Shown here in pieces: positions 27,742-36,132 of a stretch of 64,000 bases of DNA (position 1 is its first letter; each line of letters begins with the position of its first letter). The DNA comes from Corynebacterium glyciniphilum AJ 3170 (GTDB lineage Bacteria > Actinomycetota > Actinomycetes > Mycobacteriales > Mycobacteriaceae): positions 2,914,001-2,978,000 of the forward strand of contig NZ_CP006842.1 in assembly GCF_000626675.1 (NCBI RefSeq), in the 5' to 3' direction. Below the pieces are notes generated by a model. That model was given only the letters and a program-made list of their open reading frames with translations. It ran no database searches and was not told the DNA's origin. The translations under genes and the position numbers were made by a program.

Positions 27742-28060
27742 TCAGAAAAACACCGTGGCGAGATGAACGAGTGAATAGTTCCCCGCGAGAGTCCGGCCCG
27801 TCTCGCTGTGACCATTACGTTCACACAAGCGAAGGTCTGCCGCTGAATGCTCCCCTATGAAGAAGTGCGTCTCGCCAACTCCGAGGCATGCTCCTCCCAC
27901 CTGATGAAGCAGCGCGGTTCCAATCCCGTGCCCGTGACGATCAGGGGGCTCCGGTGAGCCGCCCCAGCTCGACAACGTGCCCCGGTCGACGCAAACGCGC
28001 TGCACCGACGATTCGATCTGACTCTCGGAAACGTAGGCGGCCCGTCGGGGCGTCGAAACT
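27742..28060 (-). pseudogene. Remnant of a GNAT acetyltransferase with several frameshifts
   Basis: Three minus-strand frames together spell a GNAT protein: ESDRIVGAARLRRPGHVVELGRLTGAP in one, then DRHGHGIGTALLHQV in a second (the acetyl-CoA binding GxGxA region), then EEHASEL in a third, then back to GETHFFIGEHSAADLRLCERNGHSETGRT, the usual C-terminal motif. At least three frame changes in ~250 bases and no clear start mean the gene is dead. Boundaries are approximate. Confidence 0.7.
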
Positions 28061-28162
28061 TCGCCAGCATCCGCAGCACTCAACGCAGCGCCTGCATGAA
28101 CTTTCCCATCGGCCCCACTGGGCCCGCACGCTGGACCCGCATCGAGTTCAAACAGCCCACTC

Positions 28163-28672
28163 CTAATCGCGTCGCAGCTCCTGCAGTCCCCCCGAGAGTG
28201 CTTCATCAATCTGTCGCAACAGTCCCACATCGGACCGATCGCCGACGTTGGCGCCAAGCAACTGACCGTGCACCTCAAGTTCCCGGAGAAACGCTTCGTC
28301 CACGGCAGCGGCCCCTTCGTCCGTCAGGTTAATGATCGAAGTACGGCTATCTTCCTGGGAAGCCACACGCACGAGCAAACCCCGGCTCTCCAGCCTCGAA
28401 AGGTGTTTGGAGACGCCAGCGCGACTCATACCCAACCTCTCAGCCAGACGCGCCGCCGTCAGGCGGGCCGTGGCATGCCGAAGCGGAACCAGCACTTCAA
28501 GTTCAGCTGCGCTGATGACCGAGTCTCGACATGCCCACTCGGACGCCCGATCGATGGATTCCGAGATCGACTTAATGAGTGCGACAACCGTCATCGTCCG
28601 TTCATCGAGGTCAGGAACTGCACGCTTCCACAATTCCACCGTCTCGGACCGAAGATCCTTCGCGACACTCAT
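28163..28672 (-). CDS. MarR-family regulator
   Basis: 169 residues with a winged helix at ~60-125: LTAARLAERLGMSRAGVSKHLSRLESRGLLVRVASQEDSRTSIINLTDEG, including the DxR wing motif. The long N-terminal helix is typical of MarR dimers. It is divergent from the flavin reductase gene with a 66-base gap holding a palindrome, so it very likely controls that gene and itself. Base composition is lower in GC than the core genome, suggesting acquisition. Confidence 0.9.
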   Translation of the reverse strand: MSVAKDLRSETVELWKRAVPDLDERTMTVVALIKSISESIDRASEWACRDSVISAAELEVLVPLRHATARLTAARLAERLGMSRAGVSKHLSRLESRGLLVRVASQEDSRTSIINLTDEGAAAVDEAFLRELEVHGQLLGANVGDRSDVGLLRQIDEALSGGLQELRRD

Positions 28673-28683
28673 TGCCCCACTCC

Positions 28684-28697
28684 GTTAACTAGTTTAC
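28684..28697. promoter_or_regulatory. MarR operator in the divergent promoter
   Basis: GTTAACTAGTTTAC is a near-perfect 14-bp palindrome, differing from symmetry at one position per arm. It lies 12 bases from the MarR start and 41 from the reductase start. Size and position fit MarR binding. Confidence 0.65.
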
Positions 28698-28738
28698 AGT
28701 ATTGCCTCAGACTCACTCACCACACCAGGAAGGAACAC

Positions 28739-29656
28739 ATGACCACAACCGATGTAGATGTCGTGATTGTCGGTGGAGGCGCGGCAGGATTGAGTGCTGC
28801 CCTGATGCTCTCACGCGCTCGAAGGAGAGTCACGGTCCTCGACGCCGGAAAGCCGAGGAACCTCCCCTCCGAACACCTCCACGGCTATCTGGGGCATGAC
28901 GGAACATCCCCGGAAAGCCTGTTGAACACCGGCAGGAAAGAGGCAGCATCCTACGGAGCGTCCATCCGCACCGGAACGGTTCGAGATATTCGCGCCTCAC
29001 CAGATCTTTTCGGTCAGATCGTCTCCTGGGACGGAGGAACGGTCAGATGCAGAGCTGTTGTAGTTGCGACTGGGCTGAACGATCAGCTTCCCGACGTCCC
29101 CGGATTGGCGGAAGGATGGGGCCGTTGGGCTTTCCACTGCCCTTACTGCCACGGATACGAAATCCAGCAGGCGCCTGTGGCGGTGATAGGTGGCGACAAC
29201 CACGCGTTCTCCCTAAAACAAGCCGGTTTGCTTGCACAGTTGTCTGATGAAGTGGTCTTCTATCTCAACGGTATGCAGCTTACAACGCATGAGGAACAAC
29301 ACCTGGTCGAGCTCGGCGTAGAAATCATCGACGCACGAGTACATCAGGTGTCCAGAGATGCAGAGGGGTGTGTCACGCTGTGTTTGGACGGTTCACGGGA
29401 AGCATGCTTCGACACAGTCTTCGTCGGGCCGCGGTTCAGCCCCAATAACCATCTCCTGAGAGCCGCTGGTTGCGACCTGAATGGTGACGGGCGAATCGAC
29501 GTCGATGACTCGGGTCGCACGAGCAAACCAGGCTTGTGGGCAGCCGGCAACGTTGTTAGCTCTCCGGCCCAGCTCATCAACTCAGCGGCCGCCGGTGCAG
29601 CTGCCGCGATCAGCGTCAACGATGCTCTTGTCTTCGAGTCACCCCGCCAGAATTAG
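28739..29656 (+). CDS. Thioredoxin-reductase-like FAD/NAD(P) oxidoreductase
   Basis: 305 residues with FAD-binding VVIVGGGAAGLSAALML, a redox CxxC in HCPYCHGYE, an NAD(P)-binding region (APVAVIGGDNHAFSLKQA, lacking the full GxGxxG) and the C-terminal FAD motif GLWAAGNVV. The Asp of the usual GD motif is replaced (AAGNV). These traits fit the thioredoxin-reductase-like family without a neighbouring thioredoxin. Codon use is less GC-rich than in core genes. Divergent MarR control suggests a response to a thiol, quinone or drug-type stress. Confidence 0.85.
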   Translation: MTTTDVDVVIVGGGAAGLSAALMLSRARRRVTVLDAGKPRNLPSEHLHGYLGHDGTSPESLLNTGRKEAASYGASIRTGTVRDIRASPDLFGQIVSWDGGTVRCRAVVVATGLNDQLPDVPGLAEGWGRWAFHCPYCHGYEIQQAPVAVIGGDNHAFSLKQAGLLAQLSDEVVFYLNGMQLTTHEEQHLVELGVEIIDARVHQVSRDAEGCVTLCLDGSREACFDTVFVGPRFSPNNHLLRAAGCDLNGDGRIDVDDSGRTSKPGLWAAGNVVSSPAQLINSAAAGAAAAISVNDALVFESPRQN

Positions 29657-29688
29657 CACACTATAAGAGCGAGCCCCCCGGCGCCGCA

Positions 29689-30102
29689 CTACGCGGGGTA
29701 CCGCGGATTCAGCAGCCCGGACCCCACAGGGACGTCGGCGGGATCGGCACCCAAGGTGACCTGTTCATTGGCGTCGTCGACGAAAACGACCCGTGGGTTG
29801 TAGTCCTTGAGTTCCTCGGAGGTGTACTGCCCGTAGGCGATGATGATCACCAGGTCACCGGGGTGGACGAGGTGGGCTGCGGCGCCGTTGATCGAGATCA
29901 TGCCGGACCCACGCTCACCGGTGATGGCATAGGTGGTCAGGCGGGCGCCGTTGTCGATGTCGACGATATCGATCTGCTCGCCCTCGAGCAGGTCAGCAGA
30001 CTCCATCAGGTCGGCGTCGATAGTGCAGGAGCCGACGTAGTGCAGGTCGGCCTGGGTGACAGTCGCCCGATGGATCTTGGACTTCATCATGGTGCGGATC
30101 AC
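29689..30102 (-). CDS. panD: Aspartate 1-decarboxylase
   Basis: Makes beta-alanine for pantothenate. The pyruvoyl cofactor forms by self-cleavage between Gly24 and Ser25 in YVGSCTID. The 137 residues align in length with mycobacterial PanD. The GTG at 30102 is preferred over internal Met codons because homologues start M(L/I)RTM(L/M)KSKIHR. It lies 10 bases downstream of panC and ends the long minus-strand operon. Confidence 0.95.
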   Translation of the reverse strand: MIRTMMKSKIHRATVTQADLHYVGSCTIDADLMESADLLEGEQIDIVDIDNGARLTTYAITGERGSGMISINGAAAHLVHPGDLVIIIAYGQYTSEELKDYNPRVVFVDDANEQVTLGADPADVPVGSGLLNPRYPA

Positions 30103-30112
30103 GTAGAAAACC

Positions 30113-31057
30113 CTACTCTCTGCCTGGCGTCGACGTCAGGCCTTCTGCCGCTTCAGTGCCCTCGGTGTCACCGATGTCCTCACCGATGTTGCGGAACCCG
30201 ATCCCCAACGGCACACCCACGTTGTCGATGAGCCGTGTAGAACCGACCCTCGCCGCGATGAGCAGGCGAGCATCACCCTTCTCCGGCGCCTCGCCCAGAT
30301 CGAGCCCCCGCAGTTCAAGATAATCGACCTCCACATCCGTGGACGTGGCCAGAACCTGGCGGGCGGTCGACAGCACAGCCTCGGCGCCATCCTCAGCGAC
30401 ATGGGCACCGGCGAGCAGGGCCGCGGACAACGACAGAGCCGCCCCACGCTCGGCATCAGACAGGTAGATGTTGCGGGACGACTTGGCCAACCCGTCCGAC
30501 TCACGCACCACAGGTACGCCGTGGACCTGTACCCCGAGGTTGAGATCCGTGACCATCTGCTGGATCAGGACGAGCTGCTGGTAGTCCTTCTCGCCGAAGA
30601 AAGCGTGGCTGCAGTTGGTGATCTGGAACAGCTTCGAGACCACGGTCAGCACGCCGGCGAAGTGGGTGGGACGCTGTTCTCCCTCCAGCACGGCCCCCGC
30701 CGGCCCGGGCAGGACGGTACTGCGTGGGCCGTTGGGGTACATCTCACGGGGGCTCGGCGCGAACACGGCGTCGACCCCGGCGGCAGCCAGCTTCTCGACA
30801 TCGGAGTCCAGCGTGCGCGGGTAGGCGTCGAGGTCCTCTCCCTCGGCGAACTGAAGGGGATTGACGAAGATCGACACCACGACCAGGGCTCGCGGCAAAT
30901 GCTGGGCGGCGCGGACCAGCGCCAGATGCCCTTCGTGCAGTGCGCCCATGGTGGGGACGAGGACGACCGGTCGCCCGGCTTTACGCATGGCACGGGTGAG
31001 TTCACCGATGCTGTCGATCTCGGTGTAGACGGTGGCCTGACCCGGGGTGAAACTCAC
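30113..31057 (-). CDS. panC: Pantothenate synthetase
   Basis: Joins pantoate and beta-alanine with ATP. The HIGH-like motif is seen in [17 protein letters not shown] and the KMSKS-like segment in [14 protein letters not shown]. The GTG at 31057 (314 residues) is chosen because AGGAG lies 8 bases before it; an ATG 30 bases upstream lacks such a site. It follows the DUF2520 gene by 92 bases, enough for an additional promoter. Confidence 0.94.
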   Translation of the reverse strand: MSFTPGQATVYTEIDSIGELTRAMRKAGRPVVLVPTMGALHEGHLALVRAAQHLPRALVVVSIFVNPLQFAEGEDLDAYPRTLDSDVEKLAAAGVDAVFAPSPREMYPNGPRSTVLPGPAGAVLEGEQRPTHFAGVLTVVSKLFQITNCSHAFFGEKDYQQLVLIQQMVTDLNLGVQVHGVPVVRESDGLAKSSRNIYLSDAERGAALSLSAALLAGAHVAEDGAEAVLSTARQVLATSTDVEVDYLELRGLDLGEAPEKGDARLLIAARVGSTRLIDNVGVPLGIGFRNIGEDIGDTEGTEAAEGLTSTPGRE

Positions 31058-31149
31058 CGGTAATTCTCCTGACAGGTGTGACGACATAAGAACCTGGAAC
31101 GTTAAGCCACGATAGTCGCCCGCCCCCGCCGAACCCCATTCAGGTCTGG

Positions 31150-32061
31150 TCAGGCTTCGTCGAGCGCCCGCTCCACGTTGAGCGCCCCCACCGCGCGGGC
31201 TGTTCGTTCGGCGGACTGGCGGTAGGCCGCCGCAAGGTCGGTTCCCCCCGCCGGCGTGCTGAGTTCGCGCAGGGCAGCCAGGTGGCGCATCACCGTGGTG
31301 GCGTCGTCCCGGGACGTCGGCCCGGTCAACGCACCCATCCTGCCGTTCAACACCCCGTCGACCGCAGCGGGCAGAATCCTGCGCAGCAGCAGGGCCGACC
31401 GGGAGTCCTCGCCGGCGAAACTGTCTGCACCGAGCGCGTGGTCAAGCATCCGCAGCGACTCGACCACCTGGGTGACCAGGTGGTTCGCCCCGTGCGCCAG
31501 GGCGGCGTGGTAGACGGTGCGCTGGTCTTCGGCGACCGGGACCGCCACCCCGCCCATCGAGGTGACAAGGAGGTCGGCGACGGCCGCACCGGTCTCAGAG
31601 TCGCTGGTCACACCCCAGGCGCAGCCGCCCAGGTTGACGGAGTCCTCACGCCGGTCCAGGAACGTCATCGCCGGATGCAGTGCCAAGGGCAACGCCCCGG
31701 TGTCTGTGACCGGCTGCAGGACCGCACATCCCAGTGCACCGGCGGTATGCGCGACAATCTGTCCGGACCGCACCACCTGTGCCACGCGGGCGACGACCTC
31801 CGGGAGTTCCGGATCAGGGACGGCGAGTACCACCAAGGCCGCCTGGGCCACAGTGGAGATACCCGACCTGTCGTGGACGGGTACGCCGGGCAGACGCATC
31901 CGGGCCCTCTCGCGGGACCGCTCTGACCGGGCCACGACCCCGTGCACGTGATGACCCGCCTGCAGCAGGCATTCGGCGACGGCGGTGCCGACGGCACCAG
32001 CGGAAATGACACCGACCGACAGGCGGGGTTCCTGTCGGTCGGTGGGGCTCGTGGCATTCAC
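31150..32061 (-). CDS. Rossmann-like and DUF2520 domain protein (Rv3603c-like)
   Basis: An NAD(P)-binding fold at residues 14-130 (VGVISAGAVGTAVAECLLQAG) is followed by a DUF2520 helical domain (ALAHGANHLVTQVVESLRML). Such proteins resemble ketopantoate reductase and 6-phosphogluconate dehydrogenase. Next to panC-panD it is a candidate pantothenate-pathway reductase, but the activity has not been assigned here. 303 residues, upstream neighbour 21 bases away. Confidence 0.85.
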   Translation of the reverse strand: MNATSPTDRQEPRLSVGVISAGAVGTAVAECLLQAGHHVHGVVARSERSRERARMRLPGVPVHDRSGISTVAQAALVVLAVPDPELPEVVARVAQVVRSGQIVAHTAGALGCAVLQPVTDTGALPLALHPAMTFLDRREDSVNLGGCAWGVTSDSETGAAVADLLVTSMGGVAVPVAEDQRTVYHAALAHGANHLVTQVVESLRMLDHALGADSFAGEDSRSALLLRRILPAAVDGVLNGRMGALTGPTSRDDATTVMRHLAALRELSTPAGGTDLAAAYRQSAERTARAVGALNVERALDEA

Positions 32062-32082
32062 GGCGATGAGTCTACCTGTGTT

Positions 32083-33150
32083 CTACCGGGCGTTCTTCTT
32101 CATCTGTGCCATCAGTTCGGCGACGGTCACACCCTGGTCGCTCTCGTCGGCCCGGCGACGACCGTGCGGCTCAGCCTCTTCGGCCCGCCGACGACGACCA
32201 GGGGCTGGCTCGGACGCCGGCTCCGGGCTCTGTTCCGGAGTGCCTTCCTGGGCCTTTTCCTGGGCCGGAGCAGTCGACTTCTGCTGCTCGGACCAACGCG
32301 GACGAGCGTCGGGCGTCTGCGTCGTCTCCCGGGGCGCCGGGTCCGTCGATTCTGCACCACCGGCGTTGTCAGCGGTGGACGCCGCCTCCGTCGGCTCAGC
32401 AGCATCCATCGAGCGAGTGTCGACGACCATGGGGATCTGTGTGGTGTCCTCACTGTCCGCACCTGACCACCGCACGGCAGCAAAAGTACCCGTGGAGAAG
32501 CCGCCACGCCGTCCACCGGAGCGATTCTCGCCGGGCTTCCCGGCCGTACTCGCCGCACCCTCCACGCCCGTAGTCGGCGTTTGCCCGCGTGCGTCAGGCT
32601 TATCGGTGGGACGTGACTGCTCGCCGGCACGGGAGACGTTCCGCTCCAACTCGATGATGCGCTCCGCACGCGCCTTCAACGACACCTGTTCACTGTTCCA
32701 GTCACTACCGGACAGGTCGGAGAGCTGTTCGCGCATCACCTCCAGTTCCTTACGGATCGCGTCGAGCGTCTTGTCGTGCTCGTTACCGAGGCGGCTGCGG
32801 TAGTCGTTCTCCAGCTGGACCTCGCGACGCTGGGACTCCGAGCGTTCCCGTTCCATTTCGGCACGGTGGCGGCGCTCCTGCTCCTGACGGCGGCTACGCT
32901 CCTCTCCGATCACCCCGGAATAGCGAGAGACCAGGATCGCTCCGAAGAACGCCGCCCACAACGAGGTGATGACCGCGACGTTCAGCCACACCTCCGAGTC
33001 GACGAAGAACATGATGATCGTCGCCGCAAGGGCGAGAACGAACACCAGGTACATCAGCAGCTTCAGGCCGTTTCCGGGCGTGGAGGAACCGCTCCGGCTC
33101 GACGGATCAGGAAGCCGGTGCGAATCGTCGGGCGAATACGCGGAACTCAT
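32083..33150 (-). CDS. Two-helix membrane protein with coiled coil (DUF6779, Rv3604c-like)
   Basis: Two hydrophobic helices at about residues 31-75 are followed by a strongly charged coiled coil (EERSRRQEQERRHRAEMERE and beyond) and a long Ala/Pro/Glu-rich disordered tail. The family is conserved beside the folate genes in Mycobacteriales; its function is unknown. The start overlaps the DUF3180 stop by 4 bases. Confidence 0.85.
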   Translation of the reverse strand: MSSAYSPDDSHRLPDPSSRSGSSTPGNGLKLLMYLVFVLALAATIIMFFVDSEVWLNVAVITSLWAAFFGAILVSRYSGVIGEERSRRQEQERRHRAEMERERSESQRREVQLENDYRSRLGNEHDKTLDAIRKELEVMREQLSDLSGSDWNSEQVSLKARAERIIELERNVSRAGEQSRPTDKPDARGQTPTTGVEGAASTAGKPGENRSGGRRGGFSTGTFAAVRWSGADSEDTTQIPMVVDTRSMDAAEPTEAASTADNAGGAESTDPAPRETTQTPDARPRWSEQQKSTAPAQEKAQEGTPEQSPEPASEPAPGRRRRAEEAEPHGRRRADESDQGVTVAELMAQMKKNAR

Positions 33151-33638
33151 GGCGTCAAGAATACATCTCCGCGTCCCTCCTCACCGTCGGCATCGCCGGG
33201 AGGAACGAGACAACTTCGTTCCAGCAGGACACCGGCCACCGCCATAGCCACCGCAGCCAGCAGAGACGTCACCGCTCCCGGGGTGTCCTGCTGGGCAGCG
33301 AGTAGCTCTCCGTGTCGCAGCAGGACGTACACCGTCACTCCGCCGTAGAAACCGCCCACCAGGGAGCCTATCCACCCTGCGGCCTTGCCGAACACGGCGC
33401 ACCGGGAGATGAACACCGGCGACATCTGCGAACGGTCCTGTCCCACCTCCCCCGCGGCGATCCGACGCCGCACCGTCACCGCCAGCGCCCCCGCCACCAC
33501 GGCGAAAACCCACAATGCGGTGGAACCGCTGACACTCATCGAGGGAAAACTGCCGTAAAAGACCCACACTGCGGCGAAGGACACGACACCCGCGGCCACC
33601 GCCGAGGTGACGAGCAGCCCGACACTGGTCTGGTTCAT
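33147..33638 (-). CDS. DUF3180 membrane protein (Rv3605c-like)
   Basis: 163 residues with four hydrophobic helices (starting MNQTSVGLLVTSAVAAGVVS). Matches the DUF3180 family encoded between folK and the DUF6779 gene in relatives. Starts with ATG 33638, overlapping the folK stop by 4 bases, so translation is coupled. Function unknown. Confidence 0.87.
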   Translation of the reverse strand: MNQTSVGLLVTSAVAAGVVSFAAVWVFYGSFPSMSVSGSTALWVFAVVAGALAVTVRRRIAAGEVGQDRSQMSPVFISRCAVFGKAAGWIGSLVGGFYGGVTVYVLLRHGELLAAQQDTPGAVTSLLAAVAMAVAGVLLERSCLVPPGDADGEEGRGDVFLTP

Positions 33639-34231
33639 GGGGCCCATCGTACGTCGGGAAGCACACGGATTCCCTCTGCCGTTCCGGCCGCCCCGGCCTC
33701 CTGCCCCTCGCAGACGGTCAGCCATTCCCGGACAGGTCGACCGTCCAACACGGCGTGGGGATCAGCATCCAACCAGGGCACCAGGACGAACGGGCGCTGG
33801 TGAGCCCACGGGTGCGGCAGAATGAGTTCCTCACCCCACCGACCGTCACTGCGGATACCGGCATAGTCGATGATGTCGATGTCGAGGGTGCGTGGACCCC
33901 AGTGCCGCGCCCGCACCCGTCGTGCCGCCTGTTCCAGGTCCTGGCAGTGGTGCAGCAGGGTCAGCGGGTCAAGTGTCGTACGTATGGTGAGGACACAGTT
34001 GCGGAACTCGTCCTGGTCGGTCACCCCCCACGGCGGGGTGGCGAACATTGCGCTGGCGCTGACGGGGACGACTCCGTCTACGGCGGCAAGTGCTTCAGCG
34101 GCACGACGGATCTGTTCCTCGGGGCCGGACAGTGCCCCCGGCAGGTTCGACCCGAACGCCAGGACGGCAGGGACAGCCGAGACGGCCGAGTCAGCAGTGC
34201 CGGCAGGGTTTTCAGGAGCGCGGTCCGTCAT
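33635..34231 (-). CDS. folK: Hydroxymethyldihydropterin pyrophosphokinase
   Basis: Transfers pyrophosphate to 6-hydroxymethyl-7,8-dihydropterin in folate synthesis. Family motifs: LAFGSNLPG, a conserved RHWGPRTLDIDIIDY and LPHPWAHQRPFVLVPW. 198 residues, with a ~20-residue Ala/Pro-rich N-terminal extension. It overlaps folB by 4 bases. Confidence 0.95.
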   Translation of the reverse strand: MTDRAPENPAGTADSAVSAVPAVLAFGSNLPGALSGPEEQIRRAAEALAAVDGVVPVSASAMFATPPWGVTDQDEFRNCVLTIRTTLDPLTLLHHCQDLEQAARRVRARHWGPRTLDIDIIDYAGIRSDGRWGEELILPHPWAHQRPFVLVPWLDADPHAVLDGRPVREWLTVCEGQEAGAAGTAEGIRVLPDVRWAP

Positions 34232-34608
34232 GTCCTCGTCCCGGGTGTCTTACGGGAACGGCGGGCGACCACGCGGACATCAGAGAACGGGTGGTGGATC
34301 GGCGCATCGGGTTTGTGCACGGTGACCTCGACGGCGAGAACACCGTCGACATCGTTGATGTGGTCGGCGATCGACGCGGAGACGGTCTCGATCAGGTCCA
34401 TGCTCGGACCGGAGATGATCCCCACCGCGATGTCGGCGAGGTCGACGTAGGAGATCGTCTTGGTGATGTCATCATCCGCGACGGCGGCGGTGAAATCCGT
34501 CCAGACCACCAGATCGACGATGAACTTCTGCCCCTGCTCCTTCTCGAAGTCGTAGACCCCGTGGTAGCCGTAGACCTCCAGGCCGGTCAGTTCGATACGG
34601 TCAGCCAC
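34228..34608 (-). CDS. folB: Dihydroneopterin aldolase
   Basis: Cleaves dihydroneopterin to the folK substrate. 126 residues beginning (GTG) ADRIELTGLEVYGYHGVYDFEKEQGQKF, with the catalytic Tyr/His/Glu of the family in this segment and Lys in VTVHKPDAPI. GTG 34608 follows GGAGG; an ATG further upstream would overlap folP by over 100 bases. The start overlaps folP by 8 bases. Confidence 0.95.
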   Translation of the reverse strand: MADRIELTGLEVYGYHGVYDFEKEQGQKFIVDLVVWTDFTAAVADDDITKTISYVDLADIAVGIISGPSMDLIETVSASIADHINDVDGVLAVEVTVHKPDAPIHHPFSDVRVVARRSRKTPGTRT

Positions 34609-35482
34609 GGCGGGCCCTCCATCCTTCCGGTAGTGCCGGGCCACGGCCGGTGGCCACGGAATGCGCGACGTCGACGGCGGCACGGTTCGCGGCAACGCTG
34701 TGGACGCGGACCGCCCATGCACCGGCTGCTGCAGCGAGGGCACTCACCGCCGCTGTCGCGTCGTCAGCCGACTCAGGCGTGCCCGGTGCACCGTCCGGCC
34801 CCGGACGTAGGGCGGTGAGGAATCTCTTTCGGCTCGCACCAATGAGCACACGGTATCCCAGGGTCATATAGGAGCGCATGCCCCCCAGCAACGCCCAGTT
34901 GTCGTCGGCGTTCTTAGCGAAACCGAGACCAGGGTCCAGGATGATGCGGTCGGCGTCAACACCCGCCTGCTCGGCCCGGGACGCCAGAGACGGCAACAGA
35001 TCACAGACGTCGGCGACGATGTCCTGACCGTGGTCGGCGCGTCCGGACGCAGACTCGAAACGCTGTGCCCTCCAGTGCATCAGACAGTAGTCGACCCCGG
35101 AGTCCGCGACAGTCCGGTACATCATGTCGTCGGCCAGCCCACCGGACACGTCATTGACGATGTCGACCCCGGCCTCGATCGCGGCGGCCGCTGTCGATGC
35201 CCGCATCGTGTCGACGCTCGTGGCGATGCCCTCGGCGTGGAGAGCCCGGACAACGGGGACAACCCGCTGCACCTCGAGCTCCGCCGGAACACGCGTGGCA
35301 CCGGGCCGGGTCGATTCCCCACCGACGTCGATGATGTCCGCACCATCGGCGACCATGGCCCGAGCGTGAGCGAGAGCCCGGTCGGTGGTCGTCCACTCCC
35401 CTCCGTCGGAGAAGGAATCCTCGGTGACGTTGAGGATCCCCATCACTGCCGTCGTGGCTGTCGTATCTGTCATTGCTGCCAT
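34601..35482 (-). CDS. folP: Dihydropteroate synthase
   Basis: Condenses dihydropterin pyrophosphate with p-aminobenzoate; target of sulfonamides. Motifs: GILNVTEDSFSDGG, IIDVGGESTRPGA, DIVNDVSGG, DPGLGFAKNADDNW and VLIGASRKRF. 293 residues. Two Met codons (residues 1 and 4) are possible starts. 26 bases separate it from folE. Confidence 0.95.
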   Translation of the reverse strand: MAAMTDTTATTAVMGILNVTEDSFSDGGEWTTTDRALAHARAMVADGADIIDVGGESTRPGATRVPAELEVQRVVPVVRALHAEGIATSVDTMRASTAAAAIEAGVDIVNDVSGGLADDMMYRTVADSGVDYCLMHWRAQRFESASGRADHGQDIVADVCDLLPSLASRAEQAGVDADRIILDPGLGFAKNADDNWALLGGMRSYMTLGYRVLIGASRKRFLTALRPGPDGAPGTPESADDATAAVSALAAAAGAWAVRVHSVAANRAAVDVAHSVATGRGPALPEGWRARRG

Positions 35483-35508
35483 CGCGGGAATGCCGTCCTG
35501 CCTACCGC

Positions 35509-36123
35509 TCAGTGACCGCGGATGAGGCTGAGCGCCTCGGCGCGGGAGCGGGCATCCTCACGGAAACCACCGCGGACCGCCGACGTCACGGTGGAGGCAC
35601 CCGGCTTGCGGATGCCGCGCATCGCCATGCACAGGTGCTCGGCCTCAATGACGACGATGACGGCGTGCGCCTGGAGTCGCTCCGAGACCGCGTCGGCGAT
35701 CTGGCTGGTCAGACGCTCCTGGACCTGGGGGCGTTTAGCGTAGCCGTCGGCCAGCCGCGCCAGCTTCGACAGGCCGGTGACCGTCCCCGACTCCCCGGGG
35801 ATGTAGCCGATATGGGCGTGCCCGTAGAACGGCACCAGATGGTGCTCGCAGGTCGAGTAGATCGGGATGTCCTTGACCAGGACGAGTTCGCGGTGGTCCT
35901 CGTTGAAGGTCTTGGCGAGTACCTCCGCCGGATCCTCGTAGAGCCCGCCGAAGGACTCGCGGTATGCACGGGCGACGCGGGCCGGGGTCTCCTGCAGTCC
36001 TTCCCGGTCCGGGTCCTCCCCCACGGCGAGCAGGAGTTCACGCACCGCAGCCTCGGCGCGCGCCTGGTCGAAGACCCGGCCGCCGTCGCGGCTGTTGTCA
36101 CTGTCGGTCACAGAGTCGGTCAC
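35509..36123 (-). CDS. folE: GTP cyclohydrolase I
   Basis: First step of folate synthesis, GTP to dihydroneopterin triphosphate. Zinc ligands are in [10 protein letters not shown] and [11 protein letters not shown]. 204 residues with a short acidic N-terminal extension. It starts 9 bases after the ftsH stop. Confidence 0.96.
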   Translation of the reverse strand: MTDSVTDSDNSRDGGRVFDQARAEAAVRELLLAVGEDPDREGLQETPARVARAYRESFGGLYEDPAEVLAKTFNEDHRELVLVKDIPIYSTCEHHLVPFYGHAHIGYIPGESGTVTGLSKLARLADGYAKRPQVQERLTSQIADAVSERLQAHAVIVVIEAEHLCMAMRGIRKPGASTVTSAVRGGFREDARSRAEALSLIRGH

Positions 36124-36132
36124 GGTGTCAGA

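Noticed and set aside
27486..27824. 112-residue open frame on the minus strand
   Set aside because: No recognisable domain, weak codon bias, overlaps the acetyltransferase remnant.
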